A DNA stretch of 64,000 nucleotides, taken from the NCBI GenBank assembly GCA_003162475.1, contig PMOI01000015.1, positions 62,001-126,000 on the forward strand. The letters run 5' to 3'. Source of the stretch: Acidimicrobiaceae bacterium. GTDB lineage: Bacteria; Actinomycetota; Acidimicrobiia; Acidimicrobiales; RAAP-2. The notes under the pieces are model-generated. The model was not told the origin of the DNA. It made no database searches and was given only the letters and a program-made list of their open reading frames with translations. A program made the translations under genes and the position numbers. Positions 10,081 to 19,668 of the stretch are shown piece by piece; position 1 is the stretch's first letter; every line of letters begins with the position of its first letter.

Positions 10081-11417
10081 TAGAAGGAAACTCCACCCGT
10101 GGCGAAGAGCACGACGGACGCCACCGCCATGATTGCGCACGTGAGCCAACCGAGGATATTGGCGGCGTGACCATTGACGTAGTCACCCATGAGACGACGG
10201 TTGTTCGAGACGATCATGACGATGATGAGCAGGGGAGCCGCGATAACGCCATTGATCACCGCGACGAAGACCAAGAGCTTGATGGGGTTAACGTGCAAGA
10301 GGCTGAGCGCCGTGCCACCCAGTGTTCCCACACCCACAAGGCAGTAGAACAGCGGCGCTTCTCGAATGGTCTTGGAGAATCCCCAGTCCTTTCCGATGAG
10401 GCCCGAGAGTCCAACCGATCCCGACGCGGCGAGTACGGGCACGGTGAGAAGACCACTCCCGATAAAGCCGAGCGCGAAGATGACGCTGGACAACTTCCCG
10501 GCGAAGGGCTTGAGCGAGCTCGCCGCTTGGGCGGCACTTTGGATATTGGTCACGCCGTGAACGTGGAGCGTTTCCCCGGTCGCGGCGATGATCGCGAACA
10601 TCACGATGTTGGAGAACGCCATACCGGTGAAGACGTCGACTCGACTCGTACGCTGCTTGAGCTTCGCTCGATAATGACTCCTCGTCTTGAGCGGCGCGGG
10701 ATTGTCACCTCCCTCTCGTTCATCGCGCATCTCTTCCAGACGGTTGGCGCTTTGCCAGAAGAAGAGATACGGCGAGATCGTGGTGCCGAGGATGGCGACC
10801 AGTAACGCGATGTAGGCCTTGTTGAATTGCACGTGGGGGATAACGGTGTAGGCGAGGACTCGAAACCAGTTGTGCGTGACGATCACCGCGACGACGATGT
10901 AGACCAACAGCGCCGCGGCCAACGCCTTGAAGACAATGGTGATGCGGGCGAACGATCCCTTCACGACGAGGACGGAGATGAGTACGCCCGAGACCAGAGC
11001 CCAGACCCACGTTGGTCCAGCCCTGAGAAGGGTCATTCCCGAACCAATGGCGACCAAGTCGGCAGCGATGTTCAACGTGTTGGCGATGATGAGTATGGAA
11101 AGTAGGACCGCGATGATGGCCTTTCCAAATCGCTCGAAGCGATCGGCCGCGAGTTCTCCGAGGCCTCTTCCCGTCGCGAGGGCCGTCCGGTCACATATCT
11201 CTTGGACCGCGACCATGAGAGGAAAGGAGAGAAGGGCGGCCCACAGGAACGACAGTCCGTACTTCGATCCGGCTTGGGCGTAGGTGGCGATGCCCGAAGG
11301 GTCATCGTCAGAGGCACCGGTAATGAGCCCGGGACCGGCGGCGCGTACGTACAGAAGCCACTTTGCACCAGTCTTAGGGGATCGACCTTTTGACTTTCCC
11401 TTACGCGCCATAGTCAT
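10080..11417 (-). CDS. Nramp-family divalent metal transporter
   Basis: GPGLITGASDDDPSGIATYAQAGSKYGLSFLW signature. Confidence 0.92.
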   Translation of the reverse strand: MTMARKGKSKGRSPKTGAKWLLYVRAAGPGLITGASDDDPSGIATYAQAGSKYGLSFLWAALLSFPLMVAVQEICDRTALATGRGLGELAADRFERFGKAIIAVLLSILIIANTLNIAADLVAIGSGMTLLRAGPTWVWALVSGVLISVLVVKGSFARITIVFKALAAALLVYIVVAVIVTHNWFRVLAYTVIPHVQFNKAYIALLVAILGTTISPYLFFWQSANRLEEMRDEREGGDNPAPLKTRSHYRAKLKQRTSRVDVFTGMAFSNIVMFAIIAATGETLHVHGVTNIQSAAQAASSLKPFAGKLSSVIFALGFIGSGLLTVPVLAASGSVGLSGLIGKDWGFSKTIREAPLFYCLVGVGTLGGTALSLLHVNPIKLLVFVAVINGVIAAPLLIIVMIVSNNRRLMGDYVNGHAANILGWLTCAIMAVASVVLFATGGVSF

Positions 11418-11656
11418 AGGATTTTAAGTCAACGTCTCTCTGACTTGCGTTTATGTGCGGTACGCAATAATCACGGGGCTCGGGCCTGCTTCAAGTTGAA
11501 ACGGACACACGTGCGGCGATCTGTTTAGGAAACCTTCAATTCCCACTGAACTAGTGATGAACGGTTCTCAGTCCAAGAGTCGAGGAGATGGAATCCGAAT
11601 CGTTGCTCTCGGAAGTGGAGCGGGGAACAATCGTCTTGACGCCACTTCATATTTCG

Positions 11657-11863
11657 TCACTCAAGTCCCCACATCTGGTCGAGTGTGGGTCGCTCAGTGG
11701 CGAGCACGGGCTCAATATCGGTCACACCGTCAACGTCAGGCGCCTGTGTCGCACTCGCTGTGGTCGTCGTGGTGCGAAGCAAGTCCGCCTTCAGTTCGTC
11801 GGACCGCGCCATGAGTTTCAATTCGTGGTCATCTGGCGCTTGCCGTCTTACAAATCGTTTCAT
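11657..11863 (-). CDS. Hypothetical small protein
   Basis: 68-aa ORF in a gene-poor interval; weak SD-like GGAAAAG upstream only. Confidence 0.25.
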   Translation of the reverse strand: MKRFVRRQAPDDHELKLMARSDELKADLLRTTTTTASATQAPDVDGVTDIEPVLATERPTLDQMWGLE

Positions 11864-12133
11864 GGGTCTTTTCCGTTCTCGGTAGTCATTTCGTACTGCA
11901 CGTACATCACATTTGTTTCGGGCCGCGCGAACTGGGTGGGAGCGGGCGCCCAGTTCGCGTCAGGTAACGGCGGTCTTCATTCCGTCCTACTGATCTCGAG
12001 CAGCTCGTGTACGAACGCCTCGAGTTGTCGAAGCAGTTCGAGTGACGTAAGAGGTTGCGCAGACATTTGAACCGAGCTGTCTCCTCGATGGGTTACGCCG
12101 CGCGTCTTGTCGACGTTGCTCTTCGATGTATCG

Positions 12134-12177
12134 CCGTCGACAGGGATTAGGGGGAGGCGCGTAATCCCTGTCGACGG
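12134..12177. repeat. 16-bp perfect inverted repeat, 12-nt loop
   Basis: CCGTCGACAGGGATTA-N12-TAATCCCTGTCGACGG, just downstream of the CsbD-like ORF. Confidence 0.9.
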
Positions 12178-12211
12178 GCGGTCCGTTGTGTCCCTCGAGT
12201 GGACAATCGAT

Positions 12212-12385
12212 CTATTCCTTGAGAGCATCCTTGACCTTCTCTCCGGCCTGCTTCATGTTGCCCACCACCTGATCGGATCTCCCGTCGGCTTCGAGGTGCT
12301 CATCGCCGGCAGTCTTCCCAGCGATTTCCTTCACCTTGCCCTTGGCAACTCGAGCGGTGTTCCGCGCCTTGTCTCTTTTTCCCAT
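12212..12385 (-). CDS. CsbD-family small stress protein (57 aa, below the ORF-track length cutoff)
   Basis: Reverse-strand translation MGKRDKARNTARVAKGKVKEIAGKTAGDEHLEADGRSDQVVGNMKQAGEKVKDALKE*. Confidence 0.85.
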   Translation of the reverse strand: MGKRDKARNTARVAKGKVKEIAGKTAGDEHLEADGRSDQVVGNMKQAGEKVKDALKE

Positions 12386-12550
12386 TAGTCGTTCCTTTCT
12401 CCTGTCTCCTGGAGAGGCGAATGCCCTTCAGGTACCGCAAGCCCTTGCGATTCTTCGTGTCGAATCAACCAACAGTGGTCCGAACTACTAGAGAACTCAG
12501 ACGCGCGACGCCCCCTGTCGTAAGAGGGCGTGGCCCTTTGTGGGACTTTG

Positions 12551-12817
12551 TTAGTCGGACTGTTCATGGACCGAACTCGAATTTCCCTGGGCGTTGACGA
12601 CCTGACGATCGAAGGAGTGGCTGCTCGAACGCAAGGGGCCGCGTGACACGGCGAAAACGATCGTCGACGCGACGAAACCAATGGCCCCGACGATCATGAG
12701 AATTATCCCGACCGTCGAGAGGCGAAAACCCGTTCCTTGATAGGTGACGGCCCAATACATGATTGCGCCAACGGCGGTTGTGATGGCGCTAAGCACCATT
12801 CCTGGAAGTCCCACCAC
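12551..12817 (-). CDS. DUF6458-like small two-TM membrane protein
   Basis: AITTAVGAIMYWAVTYQGTGFRLSTVGIILMIVGAIGFVASTIVF. Confidence 0.65.
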   Translation of the reverse strand: MVGLPGMVLSAITTAVGAIMYWAVTYQGTGFRLSTVGIILMIVGAIGFVASTIVFAVSRGPLRSSSHSFDRQVVNAQGNSSSVHEQSD

Positions 12818-13238
12818 GCACCTTCTTCCGACATCCCGACAAGTTGTCAGGAAAGAGGAAAGCTGGGTCTAGACGTCCTTGTATCGGAGCGTAACACTTT
12901 GGCGGAGACGATTATTGACACATTTCTAACTACATCTGGGCTTCTTTTCAATCGTCGTACGCGCTGACAATACGACTCTAAATGCCCGGTTTTCAACACA
13001 TTTCAACCGATCTGACGTCTTGAAGGCTCCCGATCCTGACATCTTGAGAGCACGCGATACCGAGAGGTTCTAAGGGGAAACTCACGTTGACGGCGTACTT
13101 CCGTTCGTGGTCGTAGTGCCATGAGGTGAACGGCGTCTTCATTTCTATTTCGTTGGGTCAGTCGAAGTTTGGCGCTGAGGGACCATCCAGTCACGCTGTC
13201 TGTCAGTCGGACGGAAGGAGAACGTAAATTCTCCCTTG

Positions 13239-13874
13239 CTATGCCGCCAAAAGCTCACGTTCGTCTAAGAAGGCCCACCACGCCTCACCCACTAGACGCG
13301 CGGCGGCACCGACCTCAGTTTCGTCAGGCTCGAGCGACGAAAGGGCATCCATCGTCCACGCTGCGTGATCTTCTTCGATTGTTCCGTGCACCGTCCAGAA
13401 GGTCACCGCATTGCTCGAAGCGTTGAAGTATTTGACGAGACCGTCGGCTTTTGATTCCGCGATCGCCGATCCTTGGTACTCGTAGGCCAAGAGACCGGCC
13501 AGCGCCGCCACCGGGCTTTGCTTCAGGACGTCGTCGTACGACGTCACCAACGTCTTCATCGCTGGAGATATTGGCGCGCTCGAAGCGCCGTAGAAGTTGG
13601 CGAACACTTCGAACAGTTCAAGATGGCTCGGTTCCGACACCTCGTCTCGGTAGTTGTCGAGTACCGAGTCTCGGGCAAGTCCCTCGGGCAGCTGTTCGCT
13701 CAGGCTCAAGAGGAACGTGGGCAGCATTGTCTCGAAGTAGCGATACTGCTCGGCGTAGCTCGTGAGCTCGCCTTCGTTCAGATCGCCAGCTTCCCAGCGA
13801 CGGTAGAACGGATGATCCAACAACTGGCGGTGAGCGAGGGCGGCATCGAGGGTTTCACGTAGTTGGGTTTTCAT
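13239..13874 (-). CDS. TenA/PqqC-like (CADD-type, heme-oxygenase fold) protein
   Basis: LDHPFYRRWEAGDLNEGELTSYAEQYRYFETMLP and HGTIEEDHAAWTMDAL. Confidence 0.7.
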   Translation of the reverse strand: MKTQLRETLDAALAHRQLLDHPFYRRWEAGDLNEGELTSYAEQYRYFETMLPTFLLSLSEQLPEGLARDSVLDNYRDEVSEPSHLELFEVFANFYGASSAPISPAMKTLVTSYDDVLKQSPVAALAGLLAYEYQGSAIAESKADGLVKYFNASSNAVTFWTVHGTIEEDHAAWTMDALSSLEPDETEVGAAARLVGEAWWAFLDERELLAA

Positions 13875-14013
13875 AGGTTGAAAGTATCACCTGGCGTGAT
13901 CAAGGATTTGTGGGATGAAGAAGTTTCACCACCGTCGACGCAGATCGGGTCCGACCAGGGAAGCAGTTCGTGGTCGGCGGCGCCGATCCCCCTTGGAGTG
14001 GATCTCGCCAACC

Positions 14014-14715
14014 TCAGTCGCTAACGACCGTCGGGTTGAATCCAAAGAAAAGACCTGAACCAACGACACCCGGAACCGAGTTCAGTTGCGAGTCGAGGTC
14101 CGCGCTCACGTCTTCAAACTTGACGTCCAGGATCAGGTTGCCCCTCTCGGTAATGACCGGACCGTCTTTTGCGTCAGACATGCGCAGATCCGATGAGAGA
14201 ACGTGGAACGACCCGTCCAGTTGAGACCGAACCAGGTTGAACGACTCTGGAATGATTTCCAGCGGAACCGCGACGTTACGTCCGAGTCGATCAACTCTCT
14301 TCGATTGATCGACGACGACGAACCGATCGAGTGAACTCGCCATGATCAGTTTCTCTCGGACCATGGCGCCACCTCGTCCTTTGATCATGTTGCGTGCGTC
14401 ATCAATCTCATCCGCCCCATCAAACGACCATTCGGGACGGCTCTGAAGAAGGCTGGACGTTGCGACGTGCAGTTCACGGCACTCCATCTCCATCTCCAAC
14501 GACGTCGCTACGGCGGTGAAGTGCCATCCGTGTTGTTCGGCGCGACCGGCGAGAGCGCGAAGGGTCAAAACACTCGTCGATCCACTTCCCACGCCCACGA
14601 CGTCGCCGTCACGTAGTCGATCAGCCATCTTTTGGGCGATACGCGTCTTCGCGTCGTAGTTCGTGATGTCCGACCACGACCCAGCGTGACCTACTCCTGA
14701 GGTTTTCCATTCCAT
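14014..14715 (-). CDS. rpiA: Ribose-5-phosphate isomerase A
   Basis: VGVGSGSTSVLTLRAL, WSFDGADEIDD, KGRGGAMVREKLIMASS. Confidence 0.92.
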   Translation of the reverse strand: MEWKTSGVGHAGSWSDITNYDAKTRIAQKMADRLRDGDVVGVGSGSTSVLTLRALAGRAEQHGWHFTAVATSLEMEMECRELHVATSSLLQSRPEWSFDGADEIDDARNMIKGRGGAMVREKLIMASSLDRFVVVDQSKRVDRLGRNVAVPLEIIPESFNLVRSQLDGSFHVLSSDLRMSDAKDGPVITERGNLILDVKFEDVSADLDSQLNSVPGVVGSGLFFGFNPTVVSD

Positions 14716-14809
14716 TTTCGTGCTTTCGATTACCCTCGCGCCTAGAAAAAAACGATACGCGAACGCACGCGCACTTGCCCAACAGAGTTCGGGACCGCGT
14801 TGGCAACGA

Positions 14810-16231
14810 TCACCACGTGGGCCATCCTGAGGGAAGGGGACCGGGTGGTCCGAAGGGTTGAGGGAGACCGGGTCGTGCGCCGAGAGCCTGCAGCAGCGAA
14901 CTGAAGTTCAAGCCGTAGGCGGTCGTATTCTTTCCGTTGTACTCAAGGTGGCCCGCGGCCTGTTCCGGCGAAGCGGGCGGATCGGCCCAACCAGTCTCAA
15001 GGCAGGTTTTCGCGTCGTGCACGACGCCCACGACGGTTGTCGCGGTCACGTGTTCGCCTATCACCACGTTGGGCGTGACGTTCTCGGCGACGTAGACGAA
15101 GCGACCCTTCGCCGGGCCACTCGTCAACCGATAGGAAATGAACACGCCGCTCGGCCAACCCGGGTCGAAGAGGTTCTCGACGATGCCGTTGCCCAGTGCG
15201 TAGATCGGTCCGGACGCGCAGTAGTCGACCCCTTGGTCGATCTCTTGAGGGAGGAGTGACGTGAGTGACCGCAGAGGATTGAGGTAACCGTCAAGTGGCG
15301 TCACGTCGAGTGCTACGTAGTAGCCACCCGTCACGGGGTCAACCGCGATTGCGCTCGCGAGTCCACCGTCGGGCATCGCGTTCGAAGCTTTTATGGAGCC
15401 GTGCAGCGCAGCGCCGTACCCGTCGACCTCACCGTTCGCCCGCAGGACGTAGTAGCCCGATCCACTGGTCGTGGCAGCGATTGCGCTGGTTGGAACTCCG
15501 TCGTACTTTCCGTGAGCTTCCGCGAGGGGTGAACCATCGTTGGGCGCGTCAAAGTTAACGATGTCGCCGGTCGAGGTCGCGATCCAGTAGCCGCCCGTCG
15601 TGGGATCGACCGCCAGGGCGACCGCGAGCACCGGAGCGATCGTCCGGTAGAAGAGGTGACCGGCGAGCGAGCCGTGACCCTTGACGCCGTACGCGTAAAC
15701 GGCGCCGTTGGCGCGAAGCACGAAGTAGCCCGACCCGTCGAGTGCGGCCGCGATGGCGACGGCGGCCGGGTGCTGACCCCATCCTCCAGGAGGGACGAGG
15801 GTCTCGCCGTGAAAGGGAGCGTTGAAGCCCTGCACCTTTCCGTTCGACGCCACGATCCAGTAGCCCCCCGTCGTCGAGTCGAGCGCGATGCCCGTGGCGG
15901 TGATACCGGGCGGGAGGCTTCCAACAGAAAGCGAGCCGTAGTTGGTAGCACCGTAAGCGTCGACGGTTCCGTCCGCGCGAAGGACGTAGTAGCCCTTCGC
16001 GTCCGTGGTAGCCACGACGGCGACGACGGACGGACTCGTCGCCGTCGGGGCGCCCTCGTAGGGCGCGTCAAACGCGACCACCGCCGACGGAGATGAGGTT
16101 GAAGCTCCTTCGGACGTGATTGGCGAAAGGACGCCGAGTGAAACGACCACGAAGGCGAAAAGGAGCACGACGAATGACGAACGGCGAGCGAGCACCGAAC
16201 AACGCGCGTAGAGCGAGAACCGATTTACCAT
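14810..16231 (-). CDS. Secreted repeat protein (GYYVLRADGTVDAYG / GGYWIVASNGKVQGFNAP repeats) with M23-like C-terminal region lacking obvious catalytic residues
   Basis: N-terminal hydrophobic signal; alternating repeats; C-term DQGVDYCASGPIYALGNGIVENLF...GHLEYNG. Confidence 0.65.
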   Translation of the reverse strand: MVNRFSLYARCSVLARRSSFVVLLFAFVVVSLGVLSPITSEGASTSSPSAVVAFDAPYEGAPTATSPSVVAVVATTDAKGYYVLRADGTVDAYGATNYGSLSVGSLPPGITATGIALDSTTGGYWIVASNGKVQGFNAPFHGETLVPPGGWGQHPAAVAIAAALDGSGYFVLRANGAVYAYGVKGHGSLAGHLFYRTIAPVLAVALAVDPTTGGYWIATSTGDIVNFDAPNDGSPLAEAHGKYDGVPTSAIAATTSGSGYYVLRANGEVDGYGAALHGSIKASNAMPDGGLASAIAVDPVTGGYYVALDVTPLDGYLNPLRSLTSLLPQEIDQGVDYCASGPIYALGNGIVENLFDPGWPSGVFISYRLTSGPAKGRFVYVAENVTPNVVIGEHVTATTVVGVVHDAKTCLETGWADPPASPEQAAGHLEYNGKNTTAYGLNFSSLLQALGARPGLPQPFGPPGPLPSGWPTW

Positions 16232-16437
16232 CTGCTGTCCTTCGAGAGTCGAGTCTCCCGCAAGTCTTATGCGATATCTGGTCCATCATCGAAAAATGAC
16301 CCGATCTCCAATTCGCCGCACGATGCGGCCCGTCGAAGAACCTCGAAGCATCCGAATCCAACGTGGCAAGAATCGTCCGAACTGGTACCGGAAGGGTTGG
16401 GCCAGTCGGGTGTCGAACCCGGCACCTCGAGACGTTC

Positions 16438-17784
16438 CTATATAGCTACGCGCTCCTCGTACTCTTCGAGGTATTGATTAACCGGACGGGTTAAGCCGTA
16501 GTGTTCACGAAGCGTGCGCCCCGTGTACTCACTTCGAAACAGTCTGCGCGAGCGAAGGATAGGCACCACTTGCTCAACGAAAAGTTCTAAACCGGACGGC
16601 AGCACGGCCGGCATGATGTTGAAACCGTCGGCGGCTCCGTTGGTGAACCACAACTCAATCGTGTCCGCCACTTGCTCGGCGGTGCCCGCGAACGTCAGAT
16701 GTCCCCTTCCGCCGCCGAGACGGCCAATCAACTGGCGCACAGTCAACTTCTCTCGTCGGCCAAGTTCTACGATCAGCGAGTACCTGCTCTTGAAATCTTC
16801 GATTTTCTCCTCCGGCAGAAGGTCGAAGGGAAGTTGACTATCGAGGTCAAGCTGCTCGATTGGGACTCGCAGCATCGTGGCCAAATTCCTCTGCGCGTAT
16901 TCGTGCACGATCCGATCCTCGAGTGCCGCTTCCTTCTCGCGAGCTTGATCCTCGGTGTCGCCAATGATCGGTACGATGCCCGGAAGGATCTTGATGGTGT
17001 CGGGATCCCGTCCGATCCTGCGGGTCCGCGCCTTCAGATCGCTGTAGAAAGCCTGCGCCTCATCGAGTGTCTGTTGGGCCGTAAAGACCGCCTCGGCGTA
17101 GCGCGCCGCGAGGTCCTTGCCGTCGTCGGACGATCCGGCCTGCACGATGAGGGGATAGGCCTGGGGCGATCGAGGACTGTTGAGCGCTCCCGCGACGGAG
17201 AAGTACTTGCCCTCGTGCGACGCCGGATGAACCTTGGTGGAGTCGCCCCATACCCCCGACTCTTTGTCGCCAACGACGACGTCGTCTTCCCAACTATCCC
17301 AGAGTTTCAACGCGACGTCGATGAACTCCGCCGCACGCGCGTACCTCTCGGCGTGGAGTGGCTGCTCGTCGACACCGAAGTTGCGGGCGGCTTCGACTCC
17401 TGCGGTCGTCACCACGTTCCAGCCGGCTCGCCCTCCGCTGACGTGGTCGAGTCCCGAAAACCGTCGGGCCAGATTGTACGGCGAGTTGTACGACGTCGAC
17501 GCCGTCGCGATGAGACCGATGTGTTTGGTGACGGCCGCGAGTGCCGTCAAAAGCGTCAACGGTTCGATGACGCCAGCCGGACGCTGGCCGACGTTTCCGT
17601 GCATCACGGGACCGTCGGCGAGAAAGAGCGAGTCGAACTTGCCTCGTTCGGCGATCTGAGCCAGGTTCGTGAAGTGCGCGAGATCAGTGGAGGCCAGGGG
17701 ATCGCTTTCGGGCAGTCGCCACGACGCCTCGTGGTGGCCGGTGCTCATTAGGAACGCGTTCAAGTGCAGTTGTTTGGTCATCAT
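16438..17784 (-). CDS. LLM-class flavin-dependent monooxygenase (NtaA/SnaA/DszA-like)
   Basis: SWRLPESDP, ERGKFDSLFLAD, SGGRAGWNVVTT, YFSVAGALNSPRSPQAYPLIVQAGSSDDGKDLAARYAEAVFTAQ. Confidence 0.92.
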   Translation of the reverse strand: MMTKQLHLNAFLMSTGHHEASWRLPESDPLASTDLAHFTNLAQIAERGKFDSLFLADGPVMHGNVGQRPAGVIEPLTLLTALAAVTKHIGLIATASTSYNSPYNLARRFSGLDHVSGGRAGWNVVTTAGVEAARNFGVDEQPLHAERYARAAEFIDVALKLWDSWEDDVVVGDKESGVWGDSTKVHPASHEGKYFSVAGALNSPRSPQAYPLIVQAGSSDDGKDLAARYAEAVFTAQQTLDEAQAFYSDLKARTRRIGRDPDTIKILPGIVPIIGDTEDQAREKEAALEDRIVHEYAQRNLATMLRVPIEQLDLDSQLPFDLLPEEKIEDFKSRYSLIVELGRREKLTVRQLIGRLGGGRGHLTFAGTAEQVADTIELWFTNGAADGFNIMPAVLPSGLELFVEQVVPILRSRRLFRSEYTGRTLREHYGLTRPVNQYLEEYEERVAI

Positions 17785-17863
17785 GCCACCTTCTTTTCAT
17801 TGGTTGACGTCGTTGTGACGCTGTTGATTACGTACTTCCAGGTTGTGAATTGGTAGTGGGTCA

Positions 17864-18691
17864 TCAGATCTTCTCCGGGTCCTGACGATGGAACTGTCTG
17901 TCGCCGCCCGACACCGCGTGCAGCAGTGATGGCGCGACGTCGACCTCGTTGACACCGAGTTCCTTCAGTAATTGATTTCGTAGATCAACGAACGCCGGAT
18001 TGCCGCGATCCCTCGGGTGCTTTACGTCGACGCGAGTGTCGAGGGCGATCTCACCGTCGACGAGGACCACCACTCGATCGGCCAACAAGATGGCTTCGTC
18101 AACGTCGTGGGTCACGAGGAGGACAGCGGGGCGATGGCGAGCACAGAGGCGTTGCAAGAGTGCGTGCATCTTGATGCGAGTGAGGGCGTCGAGAGCCCCA
18201 AAGGGCTCGTCCAACAACATGAGCTGCGGTTCTCGAACGAGCGCTCGGGCTAGCGCGACGCGTTGCGCTTCGCCACCCGAGAGCGTGAGTGGCCAGTCAC
18301 GAGCGTGCTCGGCCAGTTCGACTTCCGCGAGCGCTGCGAGTCCGCGCGCGCGCAGAGCCGCCCTGCCGCCGTTGCCGGGCCGCAGTCCAAGGACGACGTT
18401 GGCCGCGACGCGCAGCCACGGCACAAGCCGCGACTCTTGGAAGACGACCGCTCGCCGTTGTGGCACCAGGACGTCGCCCTCGTAGTCGGCGTCAAGTCCG
18501 CCGAGTATGCGCAGCAACGTACTCTTACCGGTTCCACTGCGGCCCAGAAGTGCGACGAACTCGTCACCTTGAATCGTGAGATTCACGTCTTTGAGAACGT
18601 CACGGCCGTTGAAACTCCGGCGCACGTTGTGGGCAATGACCGCCGCGCCGTTCGTCAACACTTCGGGTGCCTCTTCGTATCCGCGCGACAT
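17864..18691 (-). CDS. ABC transporter ATP-binding protein (SsuB/TauB-like)
   Basis: LLGRSGTGKSTLLRILGGLDADYEG, LSGGEAQRVALARAL, LLDEPFGALDALTR; ATG at 18691 preferred over the longer ORF. Confidence 0.9.
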   Translation of the reverse strand: MSRGYEEAPEVLTNGAAVIAHNVRRSFNGRDVLKDVNLTIQGDEFVALLGRSGTGKSTLLRILGGLDADYEGDVLVPQRRAVVFQESRLVPWLRVAANVVLGLRPGNGGRAALRARGLAALAEVELAEHARDWPLTLSGGEAQRVALARALVREPQLMLLDEPFGALDALTRIKMHALLQRLCARHRPAVLLVTHDVDEAILLADRVVVLVDGEIALDTRVDVKHPRDRGNPAFVDLRNQLLKELGVNEVDVAPSLLHAVSGGDRQFHRQDPEKI

Positions 18692-18693
18692 GA

Positions 18694-19578
18694 TCACGCT
18701 CCCACGAAGCCGCGCCGCCACGAGAGCAGTCGGCGTTCTAACAGGCGCACCAGGGCGTCGGCGCAGAGACCAAGGATTGCGTAGATCGCCAGTCCCAACA
18801 TCATGATGTCGGTGCGAGCGGTCGTCTGCGCCTGCATGATCAGGTAGCCAATACCACTCTGCGCGTTGATCTCCTCCGCCACGATGACGATGAGCCAACT
18901 GCCCACGAGTGCCAAACGGAGCCCCACCAAAAAGTTTGGGAGAGCACCAGGCAAGATGACCCGGCGCACCAAGCCCCATCGCGACAGACCAAACGTCTGA
19001 CCCGCTTCAACCAGTTTGGTGTCGACACCGCGGATGCCCGCGAAGGTGTTGATGTAGATGGCGAAAGTACTGCCCAGCGCGATCAAGAAAATCTTCGGCA
19101 ACTCACCGACGCCGAACCAAATGATGGCGAGAGGTACCAGCCCCAGGATCGGCACCGCGCGGGCGGCCTGAATGACGGGATCGACCAAGTCTTCACCCAG
19201 GCGAAACAGTCCCGAAAGAACGGCGAAGAAGAGACCGATGCTTACGCCGACGCCGAGCCCCTCGGCCACGCGCCGGAGCGACACGAGCAGGTTGGTTTGT
19301 AGCACTCCCTGACTCCACAGTTCGCGCCCCGCGTCGAAGACCGCGATCGGCGACGCTACTTCGAAACTCGTGAACACGCCCGCAGAGCAACTCCACTGCC
19401 AGAGGGCCACCACAATGAGGGGCCCCACGGTCCGACGAACGATGCGAGGCACGCGAAACGACCTTCGCCGACGCTTCGTCGACACAGGGTGCTCCAGCGT
19501 GATGACGTCGATCGAGTTTGACCCTTCGTCTTCCTTCGTGGATCTCCTTGACACCAAATCGATAACGGACATTGCCAC
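18694..19578 (-). CDS. ABC transporter permease (SsuC/TauC-like)
   Basis: BPD-transport permease motifs and TM pattern; between ATPase and binding-protein genes. Confidence 0.9.
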   Translation of the reverse strand: MAMSVIDLVSRRSTKEDEGSNSIDVITLEHPVSTKRRRRSFRVPRIVRRTVGPLIVVALWQWSCSAGVFTSFEVASPIAVFDAGRELWSQGVLQTNLLVSLRRVAEGLGVGVSIGLFFAVLSGLFRLGEDLVDPVIQAARAVPILGLVPLAIIWFGVGELPKIFLIALGSTFAIYINTFAGIRGVDTKLVEAGQTFGLSRWGLVRRVILPGALPNFLVGLRLALVGSWLIVIVAEEINAQSGIGYLIMQAQTTARTDIMMLGLAIYAILGLCADALVRLLERRLLSWRRGFVGA

Positions 19579-19668
19579 TACCTTTCTTGTCGGTGCAACA
19601 CATTGACTATGGAGGTGGTCACTGCGGCGTCATCGCGGTCTTGAGGGGCCCGCGATGGCTGCAGTTGC

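Noticed and set aside
11977-12228. 83-aa minus-strand ORF over the 16-bp inverted repeat
   Set aside because: Low-complexity N-terminus spanning the repeat; only a 29-aa internal peptide (MSAQPLTSLELL...) looks plausible, too weak to annotate.
12509-12530. CGCCCCCT-loop-AGAGGGCG hairpin
   Set aside because: Contains a mismatch and lacks a clear gene to terminate.
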